Notes: generated by a model not told the origin, from the letters alone. DNA of 64,000 bases from an uncultured Lachnospiraceae bacterium (GCA_910577115.1 CAJTMC010000021.1:1-64000); one strand, 5' to 3'. Numbered from the stretch's first letter, positions 27,146 through 34,995 are shown. Numbers and translations: made by a program.

Positions 27146-27619
27146 ATGAATTACAGAAAAACATATGAACAATTTTTAAATCATTTATGCAGTACATATC
27201 GGAAAATGCTTGAAATCTTGGACAAGATTGAGGGTTTTGATAAGCTTTTGAGTGACGTTTCCAACAAGCGCAGGCCTGACGCCGACTTTGTTTACGCCAT
27301 TGCCACTCAAAAGGAACGTCTGCTTGCGCAGCTTGACAGTCTCTCCATTGAGATTGAGGAGTTTCATGTAAAGCTGGAAAATACTATGTCACTCTGTCAG
27401 GAAATTGCAGAGCTGCCCATGTACAAGTACATGGAAAATCTACAGCTTTTGACATATTACCGCATCAATGCGATTATGGACGAGGAAGCTGTCGAAACGC
27501 CGCAGGTAATTGACAAGCTTACCGCATGCAAGGAATCAATGGAGCTGGATTTGATGATCAGCGAAGTTCCCAAGGAGCAGAAGCAGGTTTTTATGTTTAT
27601 ACCGGATAAGAAAAAGTGA
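27146..27619 (+). CDS. Small helical protein, possible flagellar chaperone
   Basis: The 157-residue protein is not recognised. It is almost all alpha-helical with heptad-like stretches (MLEILDKIEGFDKLLSDV and KERLLAQLDSLSIEIEEF), no signal peptide and no membrane segment. The start at 27146 has a GGGGG site 8 bases upstream. A sigma-28 promoter lies in front, so it belongs to the late motility genes. Size and helical nature resemble export chaperones of the FlgN/FliT type, but this is inference. It is convergent with the ATPase gene. Confidence 0.65.
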   Translation: MNYRKTYEQFLNHLCSTYRKMLEILDKIEGFDKLLSDVSNKRRPDADFVYAIATQKERLLAQLDSLSIEIEEFHVKLENTMSLCQEIAELPMYKYMENLQLLTYYRINAIMDEEAVETPQVIDKLTACKESMELDLMISEVPKEQKQVFMFIPDKKK

Positions 27620-27632
27620 GATGAGAACACGA

Positions 27633-28931
27633 TTAGATAAACATTGCCATATACAAAGGCAATACTATTTTCTTACCGTTTACGCCGACATTTCCTGAAA
27701 TCAGTTTATAGCCATAAGGAATGTCGGCTCTTTTTAACAGCTCATTCAAAGAAACCGTTGAACCATTACTTGCTTTTACTTCAATCGGAATGACATTGGC
27801 ATCAATTGAAATCATGAATTCTATTTCAAGCCCGCCATTATCCGTTCTATAATAGCTGAGCCGATATCCTCGCTTGACCAGCATATCTGCAATCAGATTT
27901 TCATAAATACCACCTTTGGCATTTCCCTTTAAGGTATCATCAATAACCGCCTTTTTCATATCAAATCCATATAGCGCCACAAGCAGACCAATATCAGAAA
28001 TATACATTTTATATTGTCCTTCTTTTTCATAAGCAGCTAACGGAAAATCCGGTGCACTTACGTTGTAACAAAGACGGACAAAGTTTGCATCCCGAAGCCA
28101 TTCAATACTATTCTCATACTTCCTTGCAGTTGCCTTTTTCTCCACCACTGAAAATTGGAATTTCTTATTTTCCTTGGCAAGCTGTTTCGGAACGGATAAA
28201 AAGCAGTTTTTTACTTTTGGTTTTTCGCTTTTTGATGCATATTTGGAAATATCATCAAAATAACTGTCAAGAATCTGTTGCTGTTGCTGCCATACTTCGC
28301 CAAAATGTCTGCTTTCCACAAATTTATTCACAACTGCGGGCATCCCGCCAACAGTGATATACTCACGCAGATGCTTCATCATTGTATTATGAACGGACTC
28401 AGGTACTTTTTCCTTCTTATTAAAGTATTCCCGCAAAAGTGCAATCCGTTCTTCATCATATCCTACCGCCCACAAATACTCCTCAAAATCCAAAGAATAC
28501 ATCTCTGCCTGTATCTCGTATCCGACAGGAATGGAGGAAACCTCACGATAACTGATGCCCAGTAATGAGCCTGATGCCACGACATCATATCGGTTATCAA
28601 TTGCCAAAAATTTTAGTGCTGTTCTTGCATTAGGGCATTCCTGAATTTCGTCAAGAAAAATCAGAGTATCCTTTTCCTGTAATTTAATTTCAGGCATAAC
28701 AAGTGTCATTCTCTTATAAATTTCTTCTGCTGAAAGTTCTTCGCTGAAAATGTCTTTTGCTTTTGGCATCTCTATAAAGTTGATATAAATATAACTTGTA
28801 TAATTTGCTTTGCCAAAATAATCTATAATGTATGTCTTTCCAATCTGTCTGGCGCCCTTCACCAAAAGACATGACTGATTCCTTGTCTTTTTCCAAGCCA
28901 GCAGTTTCTCATAAAATTTTCTTTTAAGCAT
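27633..28931 (-). CDS. AAA ATPase, DUF4143 type
   Basis: The 432-residue protein has a P-loop GARQIGKT at residues 26-33 and a Walker B LDEIQ at 93-97, followed by the AAA_14 region. The C-terminal half is a DUF4143 domain, ending in a nuclease-like fold phrase (ETDNGGLEIEFMI-type D-GxxxE, then IPIEVKAS) that resembles PD-(D/E)XK residues E, D, E and K. Such proteins are common accessory ATPases of unknown role. The start at 28931 has a GGGGGA site. It has its own SigA promoter, flanked by phased repeats, and stands between motility genes without obvious relation to them, which suggests an acquired gene. Confidence 0.75.
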   Translation of the reverse strand: MLKRKFYEKLLAWKKTRNQSCLLVKGARQIGKTYIIDYFGKANYTSYIYINFIEMPKAKDIFSEELSAEEIYKRMTLVMPEIKLQEKDTLIFLDEIQECPNARTALKFLAIDNRYDVVASGSLLGISYREVSSIPVGYEIQAEMYSLDFEEYLWAVGYDEERIALLREYFNKKEKVPESVHNTMMKHLREYITVGGMPAVVNKFVESRHFGEVWQQQQQILDSYFDDISKYASKSEKPKVKNCFLSVPKQLAKENKKFQFSVVEKKATARKYENSIEWLRDANFVRLCYNVSAPDFPLAAYEKEGQYKMYISDIGLLVALYGFDMKKAVIDDTLKGNAKGGIYENLIADMLVKRGYRLSYYRTDNGGLEIEFMISIDANVIPIEVKASNGSTVSLNELLKRADIPYGYKLISGNVGVNGKKIVLPLYMAMFI

Positions 28932-28956
28932 CGTATCCCCCTTAATTATTACAACC

Positions 28957-28985
28957 ATTTTATTATATTATATACATTCCGTCAA
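28957..28985 (-). promoter_or_regulatory. SigA promoter of the DUF4143 ATPase gene
   Basis: TTGACG (28980-28985) and TAAAAT (28957-28962) are 17 bases apart on the minus strand. The predicted start is about 20 bases before the ATG, so the leader is very short. The -35 hexamer lies directly next to phased repeats. Confidence 0.65.
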
Positions 28986-28991
28986 TAAAAA

Positions 28992-29066
28992 TGCATATTT
29001 TTAGAGTATTTGAAAATAATTTTTGCATATTTTTAGGGTATTTGAAATTTGAAATTGCATATTTTT
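28992..29066. repeat. Phased direct repeats with 32-bp period
   Basis: The 24-bp sequence at 28992-29015 recurs with one mismatch at 29024-29047, and its first 11 bases (TGCATATTTTT) recur again at 29056-29066. All copies are 32 bases apart, close to three helical turns. They lie just upstream of the ATPase promoter and look like binding sites of a regulator (iterons). Confidence 0.75.
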
Positions 29067-29089
29067 CTCCCCAATTTTTACACACTAAA

Positions 29090-29116
29090 ACAGGGACCCC
29101 AAAGTGGAGCCCCTGT
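29090..29116 (-). terminator. Terminator of flagellin 1
   Basis: An 11-bp stem (29090-29100 with 29106-29116, with two G-T pairs) and a 5-base loop precede TTTT on the minus strand. It is about 160 bases after the flagellin 1 stop; the space between contains the tandem repeat. Confidence 0.75.
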
Positions 29117-29213
29117 TCCATTATAATGGTAGAAACGAATCTCTAACATCTTATAAACTGTTTGGACACATTAGCTGATTATTCAGCTTCACACTGTACA
29201 CTATCTGTTTAGA

Positions 29214-29288
29214 TTATCCTAAGAAAATCTTATCCTAAGAAAATCTTATCCTAAGAAAATCTTATCCTAAGAAAATCTTATCCTAAGA
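29214..29288 (-). repeat. 16-bp tandem repeat at the flagellin stop codon
   Basis: Four identical 16-bp units (29214-29229, 29230-29245, 29246-29261, 29262-29277) are followed by an 11-base partial copy (29278-29288) that overlaps the last codons of flagellin 1. Read on the minus strand, each unit has TTAGGATAA, the codons for Leu-Gly-stop. Since 16 is not a multiple of three, the copies lie in changing frames. Confidence 0.95.
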
Positions 29289-30759
29289 TAGAAAGTACGC
29301 CCTGGTTAGACTGGTTAGACTGTGCAAGCATAGACTGACCTGCCTGTGAAAGGATATTAGCGTTAGAGTACTTAACCATCTCTGTAGCCATATCTGTATC
29401 ACGGATTCCTGACTCAGCTGCTGTTGTGTTCTCAACGATGTTATCCAAGTTGTTGATTGTGTGCTCTAATCTGTTCTGAACCGCACCAAGAGCAGATCTC
29501 TGTGTAGAAACCTTCTTGATAGCGCCAGCGATTATCTCGATAGCGTTTGTAGCGTTTGTTCCGCTCGAACCGCTCACCTTCAGACCGTTAACTCCAAGAC
29601 TCTTAGCTGTCATAGCCTCAATGTTGATCTTAATCTTGTTGTTATCTGTTCCGTCAGCACCTACATGGAAGTTCATCTTCAATGCAGCCGTCTTATCCTT
29701 AACTGCTGTTACTAAAGTACTTGCAATGCTTACTGCAGAAACCTCTTTTCCGAGTACGTCATAAACCTTAGGCACACCAGAGTTTGCTGAAAGTGTAGTA
29801 GCTATTCCGCCTGCCTCTGTAGCGCCGCCTGCCGTAAAGTACTTATCCAGCTTGTTTGCTGAAATTGCATTTCCGTCTGCGTCATAGAGAGAGTATACAT
29901 CACCCGTCGCATAAGCTGCTGATACAGAGTACGCCGTAACGATCTGTGACATACCAGATACCTTTTTAAAGCTAGCTGTTGTAGATATTGTTACAGATGC
30001 AACAACCTGCTTATTAGAATTCAGGATCTTGAATGTACCAGCTTCCATACTTACTGTTGAAACTGTATAGTTTGCCTTTGCATCGCTTCCGTTCAGCTCA
30101 AGACCGTAAACAACCTTACCATTCTGGGTAGATGTTGTGATTGTGAAGCCCTGATCTCTGATAGCCTTTGCAAGGTTGTTAGAGTCAGCTGCAGTAACCT
30201 TGCCGCTGTTTGCAGCAAATGAAATACTAACTGACATACCTGTAGCTGTGTTCTCTGCTGCTAAAACCGAAGCTCTTGCTACAGTATTCGTTGTAACTGC
30301 CTTATAGCTATATGTATAGTCCATAGCGTCAACGTTCTTTGTGTCACCCTTCAAGAGATATGTCTCATTGAACTTTGTTGTCTCAGCAACACGATCGATT
30401 TCCTGTGTCAGCTGGTCAATTTCGTCCTGAATGTATGAGCGGTCATCTTCTGAGTTTGTGCCGTTTGCTGCCTGAATTGCCAGCTCGTTCATTCTCTGAA
30501 GCATATCATGCACTTCTGTCAAAGCGCCTTCTGCTGTCTGTACAGAGCTGATGCCGTCCTCAGCATTTGTAGAAGCCTGTGTAAGTCCTCTGATCTGCTT
30601 TCTCATCTTCTCAGAAATAGCAAGACCTGCTGCGTTGTCTGCTGCGCGGTTGATTGCGTAACCTGAAGATAACTTTTCTGTAGACTTAGATGCTGTCTTC
30701 TGTGTGATGCCTAACATTCTGTTAGAGTTCATTGCCTGTAAATTGTGCTGTACTACCAT
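29278..30759 (-). CDS. fliC: Flagellin 1
   Basis: This is a structural subunit of the flagellar filament, 493 residues. The conserved N-terminal D0/D1 region reads MVVQHNLQAMNSNRMLG and continues through the TLR5-type segment (AGLAISEKMRKQIRGLTQAS). The central 170-400 is variable, Thr/Ala/Ser-rich and a possible O-glycan acceptor. The C-terminal D1/D0 ends NQSNQGVLSILG. The start at 30759 has AAGGAGG at the right distance. The gene has a sigma-28 promoter with a long leader, a CsrA-type hairpin and a terminator, so it is a separate transcript. A GT2 gene lies upstream. Confidence 0.97.
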   Translation of the reverse strand: MVVQHNLQAMNSNRMLGITQKTASKSTEKLSSGYAINRAADNAAGLAISEKMRKQIRGLTQASTNAEDGISSVQTAEGALTEVHDMLQRMNELAIQAANGTNSEDDRSYIQDEIDQLTQEIDRVAETTKFNETYLLKGDTKNVDAMDYTYSYKAVTTNTVARASVLAAENTATGMSVSISFAANSGKVTAADSNNLAKAIRDQGFTITTSTQNGKVVYGLELNGSDAKANYTVSTVSMEAGTFKILNSNKQVVASVTISTTASFKKVSGMSQIVTAYSVSAAYATGDVYSLYDADGNAISANKLDKYFTAGGATEAGGIATTLSANSGVPKVYDVLGKEVSAVSIASTLVTAVKDKTAALKMNFHVGADGTDNNKIKINIEAMTAKSLGVNGLKVSGSSGTNATNAIEIIAGAIKKVSTQRSALGAVQNRLEHTINNLDNIVENTTAAESGIRDTDMATEMVKYSNANILSQAGQSMLAQSNQSNQGVLSILG

Positions 30760-31000
30760 AATAATACCTCCTTGTGATTGTCGTAGAAGAATCCTTTCTT
30801 CCACCTTTTTGTTCTTTATTCAGTTGTAGAAGACCTTTTAGGTCTTTGGAAACAGTGAACGCTGTTTCCTGATTAATCAGATTGATTAATATATTAGCCA
30901 ATCCATTTATAATATCCGCTTCAGCCGGCTCTACCGGGTGGCGCGCCCAATCCCCAACCGACTGAAGCAGTTATTAACGAAATTCATTCATTTTACTTTC
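30760..31000 (-). promoter_or_regulatory. Long structured leader of flagellin 1
   Basis: From the sigma-28 promoter to the start codon are about 240 transcribed bases. Four inverted repeats can be seen: an 11-bp stem with one G-T pair (30918-30928 with 30958-30968), GGAAACAG with its complement (30848-30855 and 30862-30869), AGACC/GGTCT (30831-30845) and GAAGAA-AGGA-TTCTTC (30786-30801). The last is described separately. The long leader is much more structured than those of the other two flagellins. Confidence 0.6.
30786..30801 (-). promoter_or_regulatory. CsrA-type hairpin (AGGA loop) in the flagellin 1 leader
   Basis: The RNA GAAGAA-AGGA-TTCTTC is a perfect 6-bp stem whose 4-base loop is AGGA. 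CsrA family proteins bind GGA in such loops. It lies 13 bases upstream of the AAGGAGG ribosome site, a second GGA motif, similar to the two-site plan known from hag of B. subtilis. csrA and its antagonist fliW are in this window. Confidence 0.7.
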
Positions 31001-31008
31001 TGACTTAT

Positions 31009-31036
31009 ATATCGACCTGCATCGAAAAATACTTTA
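31009..31036 (-). promoter_or_regulatory. Sigma-28 promoter of flagellin 1
   Basis: TAAA (31033-31036) and TCGATAT (31009-31015) are separated by 17 bases on the minus strand. The -35 starts 38 bases below the end of the GT2 gene. Confidence 0.75.
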
Positions 31037-31073
31037 TAGGATTTCGAAAAATTTTTTCTTTTTTTCGTAAAAT

Positions 31074-32141
31074 TTACGCATTCATTATTCTTTCCCGCTC
31101 CTGCTTGCATTTTTCAAACAAATCCGTATACATGTTTGCCATATCCGGCTGTCCCATCTCATGATAGATCGCTATGATATTATTATAGCAAACAAACATG
31201 CTGTCGCCCAGTGTTTCCCTGTCACCCATGGTCGTCGCCTTAATATAGTTCATAAGCGCCTGCAGAATCTGCCCGTTTTCATGATATGCCCCTGCAAGCG
31301 CAAAGGTGTATTTGGCAGTCTTAAAATGCTCCGCATATTTTAGCAGAACATTGACCGCGTCCTGCGCCCTGTTGACATTCAGATATGCCTTGCTCAACGA
31401 CTCTATCAATACCTCCACAAAGTATCTGTTCATATTGCTTTCGAGAGAAAGCGCCATCTCATATGCACCCACTGCCTTGTCGTAATTCATCAGCACGAAC
31501 TGGGACTGCCCGATCTGAAACCATGTGTAGGAGTCCTCCGGAGTTTTTTCGAGCTGCTTTCCAAGAAGCCGCAGGTTTCGAAGCTGCTTCTCCACCATCT
31601 CCTCTCCCGAGATATTGTAGCCATGATGAATCACCTCCATCGGCATATCAAAGCAGGGATACTCAAGGTTTTCGGGGTCGTCTATAAAGACAAGCTGTTC
31701 ATGGATCGGATTTACCCATGTAAAACGTTTCCTATTGTAAAATCGCGTAACATCATCAACCGTATACCGCTGTACTCCGTCATTTCCCATTACCAGATTC
31801 TTTAGCGGAAATCTTCCCACACATCTTGGCAGCTTTTGCGTCAAAATACGGATATTTTTATAGTCAAACGTATTCATATACTCGTCGCAGTCAAGCGCCA
31901 GTATCCAGTTATTCGTCGCATGTTCCGCACAGAAATTTCTTGCCGCCGCAAAGTCATCAATCCATTCAAAGTCAACAACTTTATCCGCATACTTTGCCGC
32001 AATCTCCTTTGTGCTGTCCGTAGAACCCGTATCGGCAACTATGATTTCAAACCCGAACGGCTTTAAGTGCTTTAAGCAGCCTTCAATATATTTTTCCTCA
32101 TTTTTTGCTATAATGCATACTGAAATTGGTATTTTTGGCAT
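31074..32141 (-). CDS. GT2 glycosyltransferase with C-terminal helical repeats, second copy
   Basis: The 355-residue protein has a GT2 domain (ISVCIIAKNEEKYIEGCL, VADTGSTDSTKEIA, metal-binding DCDE near residue 90) followed by TPR-like helices. It is a paralogue of the gene at 24433. The start at 32141 follows GGAGG six bases upstream; eight earlier codons are unsupported. It is 38 bases downstream of the GT11 gene and probably shares its sigma-28 promoter. Adding or extending a sugar on flagellin is the likely task. Confidence 0.8.
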   Translation of the reverse strand: MPKIPISVCIIAKNEEKYIEGCLKHLKPFGFEIIVADTGSTDSTKEIAAKYADKVVDFEWIDDFAAARNFCAEHATNNWILALDCDEYMNTFDYKNIRILTQKLPRCVGRFPLKNLVMGNDGVQRYTVDDVTRFYNRKRFTWVNPIHEQLVFIDDPENLEYPCFDMPMEVIHHGYNISGEEMVEKQLRNLRLLGKQLEKTPEDSYTWFQIGQSQFVLMNYDKAVGAYEMALSLESNMNRYFVEVLIESLSKAYLNVNRAQDAVNVLLKYAEHFKTAKYTFALAGAYHENGQILQALMNYIKATTMGDRETLGDSMFVCYNNIIAIYHEMGQPDMANMYTDLFEKCKQERERIMNA

Positions 32142-32178
32142 GTTTATCCTCCATTCTTCTTTCATTCCTATATTAATT

Positions 32179-33069
32179 TTATATTTCCCTATCCGAAAAA
32201 TTGATTACAGCGCGTTTACGCCTGTTTAACAATGCCGCAAGAAATACAAATGCACTGTTTCCCACAATCATATCTTCACAGTTGCTCATAAGCTGCATGT
32301 CGATATAGCTGTTTGCGCCTGTGTTTTTATCCACAAAAACCACATCGCGGAATTGATCAAGCGCCATGCTTTCCCTGTTTTTCCTGCACCACATAATATC
32401 GTCCGAAAAGACATACAAGACAGCGTTTCCATCGCAATGCTCCATGTATGCGTTTACCATTTTCTCATACACCTCCGGCTTATATGCCGCATTCCTGTCC
32501 ACGTAATCACCTCTGCGGATATGGATTGAGACAGATTTTTCGTTTAATATCCTGTCCAGAAGCCGTTTATTGTAATCGTCTGTCAGCTCCGGAAATGTAA
32601 ATTCTTCGAGAAACTGCTTTCTGAATTTTTTAAACCAGCCGCAGTTGAGCCAATAGCCATGAAAATACGTGTTGCGCTCAAACTCCTGCACCTGCGGGTC
32701 ATAAATTTGGGTTTTTCCTACATAGATATTGCCGTCAAACGAATGATATGTTTCCTGCCCGCTTTCGTATTCGATCACGATATCCATGTCGATACCGCTG
32801 TCCTTTAATATCTGCGGAATGCTGGTACCGGCTTTCTTCATGGAAAGCATGTACTCCCACACATCTGCATCAAACGCCTCGCTAAGCATATGCGGCTTTA
32901 TTCCAAACACGTTCTCAAGCTCATACCCATTGTGAACGGTATTCAACGCAAAATAAGAATCGTCCATATACATGATTTCACCGGGATGAGAAAGTTCAAA
33001 ATGTCTCGCAAAGATGTACTGAAAGGCTTGGTTTGCAAGACCTCCGTTTAAAAATTCTATTTTCAGCAT
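32179..33069 (-). CDS. GT11 (alpha-1,2-fucosyltransferase-like) glycosyltransferase
   Basis: The protein starts at MLKIEFLNGGLANQAFQYIF, the family-typical beginning, and has 296 residues. The signature HIRRGDYVD (around residues 185-195), which binds the GDP-sugar, and NTYFHGYW before it, together with the late phrase IVGNSAFVFLAA, define glycosyltransferase family 11. The acceptor and exact sugar are not certain; GDP-fucose is the common donor. An AAGGA-type site just before the ATG is weak, and the open frame extends to 33168 with a promoter-like sequence inside, so the downstream start is preferred. It lies between two flagellins and has a sigma-28 promoter, so flagellin glycosylation is strongly suggested. 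Confidence 0.8.
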   Translation of the reverse strand: MLKIEFLNGGLANQAFQYIFARHFELSHPGEIMYMDDSYFALNTVHNGYELENVFGIKPHMLSEAFDADVWEYMLSMKKAGTSIPQILKDSGIDMDIVIEYESGQETYHSFDGNIYVGKTQIYDPQVQEFERNTYFHGYWLNCGWFKKFRKQFLEEFTFPELTDDYNKRLLDRILNEKSVSIHIRRGDYVDRNAAYKPEVYEKMVNAYMEHCDGNAVLYVFSDDIMWCRKNRESMALDQFRDVVFVDKNTGANSYIDMQLMSNCEDMIVGNSAFVFLAALLNRRKRAVINFSDREI

Positions 33070-33118
33070 TTCCTTATTTTCTCCCCCTAATTTAGCTTTT
33101 TCGTAATACTTATTATGT

Positions 33119-33146
33119 ATATCGGTTGAATCCATTACTTTATTTA
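33119..33146 (-). promoter_or_regulatory. Sigma-28 promoter of the GT11 and GT2 genes
   Basis: TAAA (33143-33146) and CCGATAT (33119-33125) lie 17 bases apart on the minus strand, about 50 bases before the GT11 start. The -35 and spacer are in a 27-bp repeat that also occurs 64 bases away. Confidence 0.75.
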
Positions 33147-33217
33147 GAAAAGCACGACAAGCAGACACTACGCAGATTAATGGTATATTCTGAATCCATT
33201 ACTTTATTTAGAAAAGC
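33127..33217 (-). repeat. Perfect 27-bp direct repeat, offset 64 bp
   Basis: The 27-bp sequence at 33127-33153 is repeated identically at 33191-33217, with 37 bases between them. On the minus strand each copy holds a TAAA -35 element and spacer. Only the second copy (lower coordinates) is followed by a good CCGATAT -10; the other has GAATATA. The first copy also overlaps the tail of the flagellin 2 terminator. Confidence 0.95.
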
Positions 33218-33248
33218 GCCAGACACGCTTGACGTGATTGGCGCTTTT
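33212..33248. terminator. Terminator of flagellin 2
   Basis: A 10-bp perfect outer stem (33212-33221 with 33239-33248) rich in A and T at its ends, with an inner CACG/CGTG stem, lies 20 bases after the flagellin 2 stop. It can work on the minus strand, where TTTTCTAAAT follows. Confidence 0.85.
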
Positions 33249-33268
33249 TACTCAAATATTATATTATT

Positions 33269-34867
33269 TTAACCTAATAATGTCATTACACCCTGATTTG
33301 ACTGGTTTGCCTGCGCAAGCATTGACTGGCCTGCCTGCTGGAGAATCTGGAGATTTGAATACTTCACCATTTCCTCTGCCATATCCGTATCACGAATGGT
33401 TGACTCTGCCTGTGTGGTGTTCTCAACAACATTGTCTAAGTTCTTGATTGTATGCTCCAAACGGTTCTGTACGGCACCGAGAGCAGAACGCTGTCTTGAT
33501 ACTGCGACTAAGGAAGCATTTACCACATCAACCGCAGATGTTGCATTTGATCCGTCCACATCTACAATACCAACCTTTTTGCTGTGAAGGACATCAATGC
33601 CGATACCTGCTGCTGAAATCGTCTGGATTGTTGTTGTAATCTTATTTGCAAGGTCGCTGTCAGAGCCTACATGGAGATCGAACTCAAGCTCTCTTGGAAC
33701 CTTTGTCGCTACCTGTGAAATCCAATAATTAATGTCATACTTCTCAGCTTTTGCATATGACGTAGACACAACTGCATCATCTACCCTTGCCTGTGATGTC
33801 AGGAAGAGACCGCCTTTATAATTTCCGTTCTCATCAAAGTATGAATTTAATTTTATACCGGATACGGGATTTCCGTCCGAGTCATAAAGAACTGCCATTG
33901 TCTTGTCAATCTCAAGCTCCTTCTCAATATCATCACCCGTTGGTAATTCATATTTCTCAACGTATCTGTATCTGTCATCCATCTGCTTGTCATCAGTCAG
34001 ATATTTCGAAAGAGCGTCACCTTCTACAAGGCGGTATATAACCTCTGTTTCCGTATCAAATATAAACATTTCTCCTGCGGCAATGTTCGCCCCGTTCTTA
34101 TCCTGTGCAATCATTGTTGTCGGGTCTAATTTCGCATTCTGAAATGCGCTATAAGAAACAGTATTAATTCCTGCCGGATATGTCACTGTATGGATTGGCT
34201 TGCCTGATTCCGGCATCAGATACTGTGTCATATCATCGCCTTTTCTTATAACAGACGCAGATCCCGGCTGGTTTACGTTTGATGTCATTACCGAACTGCT
34301 TGTTACATATACGTTCGCCTCTCCGATATAGTTAAACTTATACTTGGGTGAGCCAACGCTCGCCGAGGTAAGGGTATTTGCCGTCGGAAGCACGAGATAG
34401 TTCTCTACGTACTTATTTGTATAGCCCTTATTTTCCGCATCACCCTTCAAAAGATAAAGCTCATTGAACTTTGTTGTCTCTGATACGCGGTCAATTTCTA
34501 CAATCAGTTCGTCAATCTCGTCCTGAATGTACTGACGGTCTGTCTGTGAGTTTGTGCCGTTTGCTGCCTGTACACAAAGCTCATTCATTCTCTGGAGCAT
34601 GTCCTGAATCTCTGCCAATGCACCTTCTGCTGTCTGTACGCAGGATACACCGTCTTCCGCATTTGTCGAAGCCTGTGTCAGACCTCTGATCTGCTTTCTC
34701 ATTTTCTCAGAAATTGCAAGTCCTGCCGCATTGTCCGCTGCACGATTAATCTTGTAGCCTGATGAAAGCTTCTCTGTTGCGTGTGATGCTTGTCCTGTTG
34801 AAATTCCTAACATTCTGTTGGCGTTCATCGCCTGCATATTATGTTGTACTACCATACTCTTTTCCAC
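33269..34867 (-). CDS. fliC: Flagellin 2
   Basis: This is a filament subunit of 532 residues from the GTG at 34867 or 528 from the ATG at 34855. The family beginning MVVQHNMQAMNANRMLG favours the ATG, but the only good ribosome site (AAAGGAG, 34873-34879) is five bases from the GTG and 17 from the ATG, so the GTG is annotated. N- and C-terminal D0/D1 regions are typical (end NQSNQGVMTLLG). The central part, residues 150-430, is the largest of the three and has many Tyr, Asp and Lys residues. It has its own sigma-28 promoter, a CsrA-type hairpin and a terminator. Confidence 0.95.
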   Translation of the reverse strand: MEKSMVVQHNMQAMNANRMLGISTGQASHATEKLSSGYKINRAADNAAGLAISEKMRKQIRGLTQASTNAEDGVSCVQTAEGALAEIQDMLQRMNELCVQAANGTNSQTDRQYIQDEIDELIVEIDRVSETTKFNELYLLKGDAENKGYTNKYVENYLVLPTANTLTSASVGSPKYKFNYIGEANVYVTSSSVMTSNVNQPGSASVIRKGDDMTQYLMPESGKPIHTVTYPAGINTVSYSAFQNAKLDPTTMIAQDKNGANIAAGEMFIFDTETEVIYRLVEGDALSKYLTDDKQMDDRYRYVEKYELPTGDDIEKELEIDKTMAVLYDSDGNPVSGIKLNSYFDENGNYKGGLFLTSQARVDDAVVSTSYAKAEKYDINYWISQVATKVPRELEFDLHVGSDSDLANKITTTIQTISAAGIGIDVLHSKKVGIVDVDGSNATSAVDVVNASLVAVSRQRSALGAVQNRLEHTIKNLDNVVENTTQAESTIRDTDMAEEMVKYSNLQILQQAGQSMLAQANQSNQGVMTLLG

Positions 34868-34884
34868 GCCGGCTCCTTTCCGGC
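34868..34884 (-). promoter_or_regulatory. Hairpin with the ribosome site in its loop before flagellin 2
   Basis: The RNA GCCGG-AAAGGAG-CCGGC is a perfect GC-rich 5-bp stem with the Shine-Dalgarno sequence in the 7-base loop, ending directly at the GTG. It holds a GGA in the loop, as in CsrA sites. A second GGAGG (34889-34896) lies just upstream. Binding of CsrA or another factor here would block initiation. Confidence 0.7.
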
Positions 34885-34968
34885 GCTTCCTCCTTTCGTC
34901 CCTTACATTTTAGTTTTTTACTTTCCCCCATTGTTTTTATGAAAGTAGTTTTAATTTATTCAATTATT

Positions 34969-34995
34969 ATATCGACATATTTTCGCGCAACTTTA
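34969..34995 (-). promoter_or_regulatory. Sigma-28 promoter of flagellin 2
   Basis: TAAA (34992-34995) and TCGATAT (34969-34975) are 16 bases apart on the minus strand. The leader is about 95 bases. Confidence 0.75.

Noticed and set aside
33127..33217. CRISPR-like appearance of two identical 27-bp repeats with a 37-base spacer
   Set aside because: There are only two copies, one holds a promoter, no cas genes are present and the repeat is AT-rich without a typical palindromic form. The same applies to the three-copy array at 57439-57593, whose copies are degenerate.
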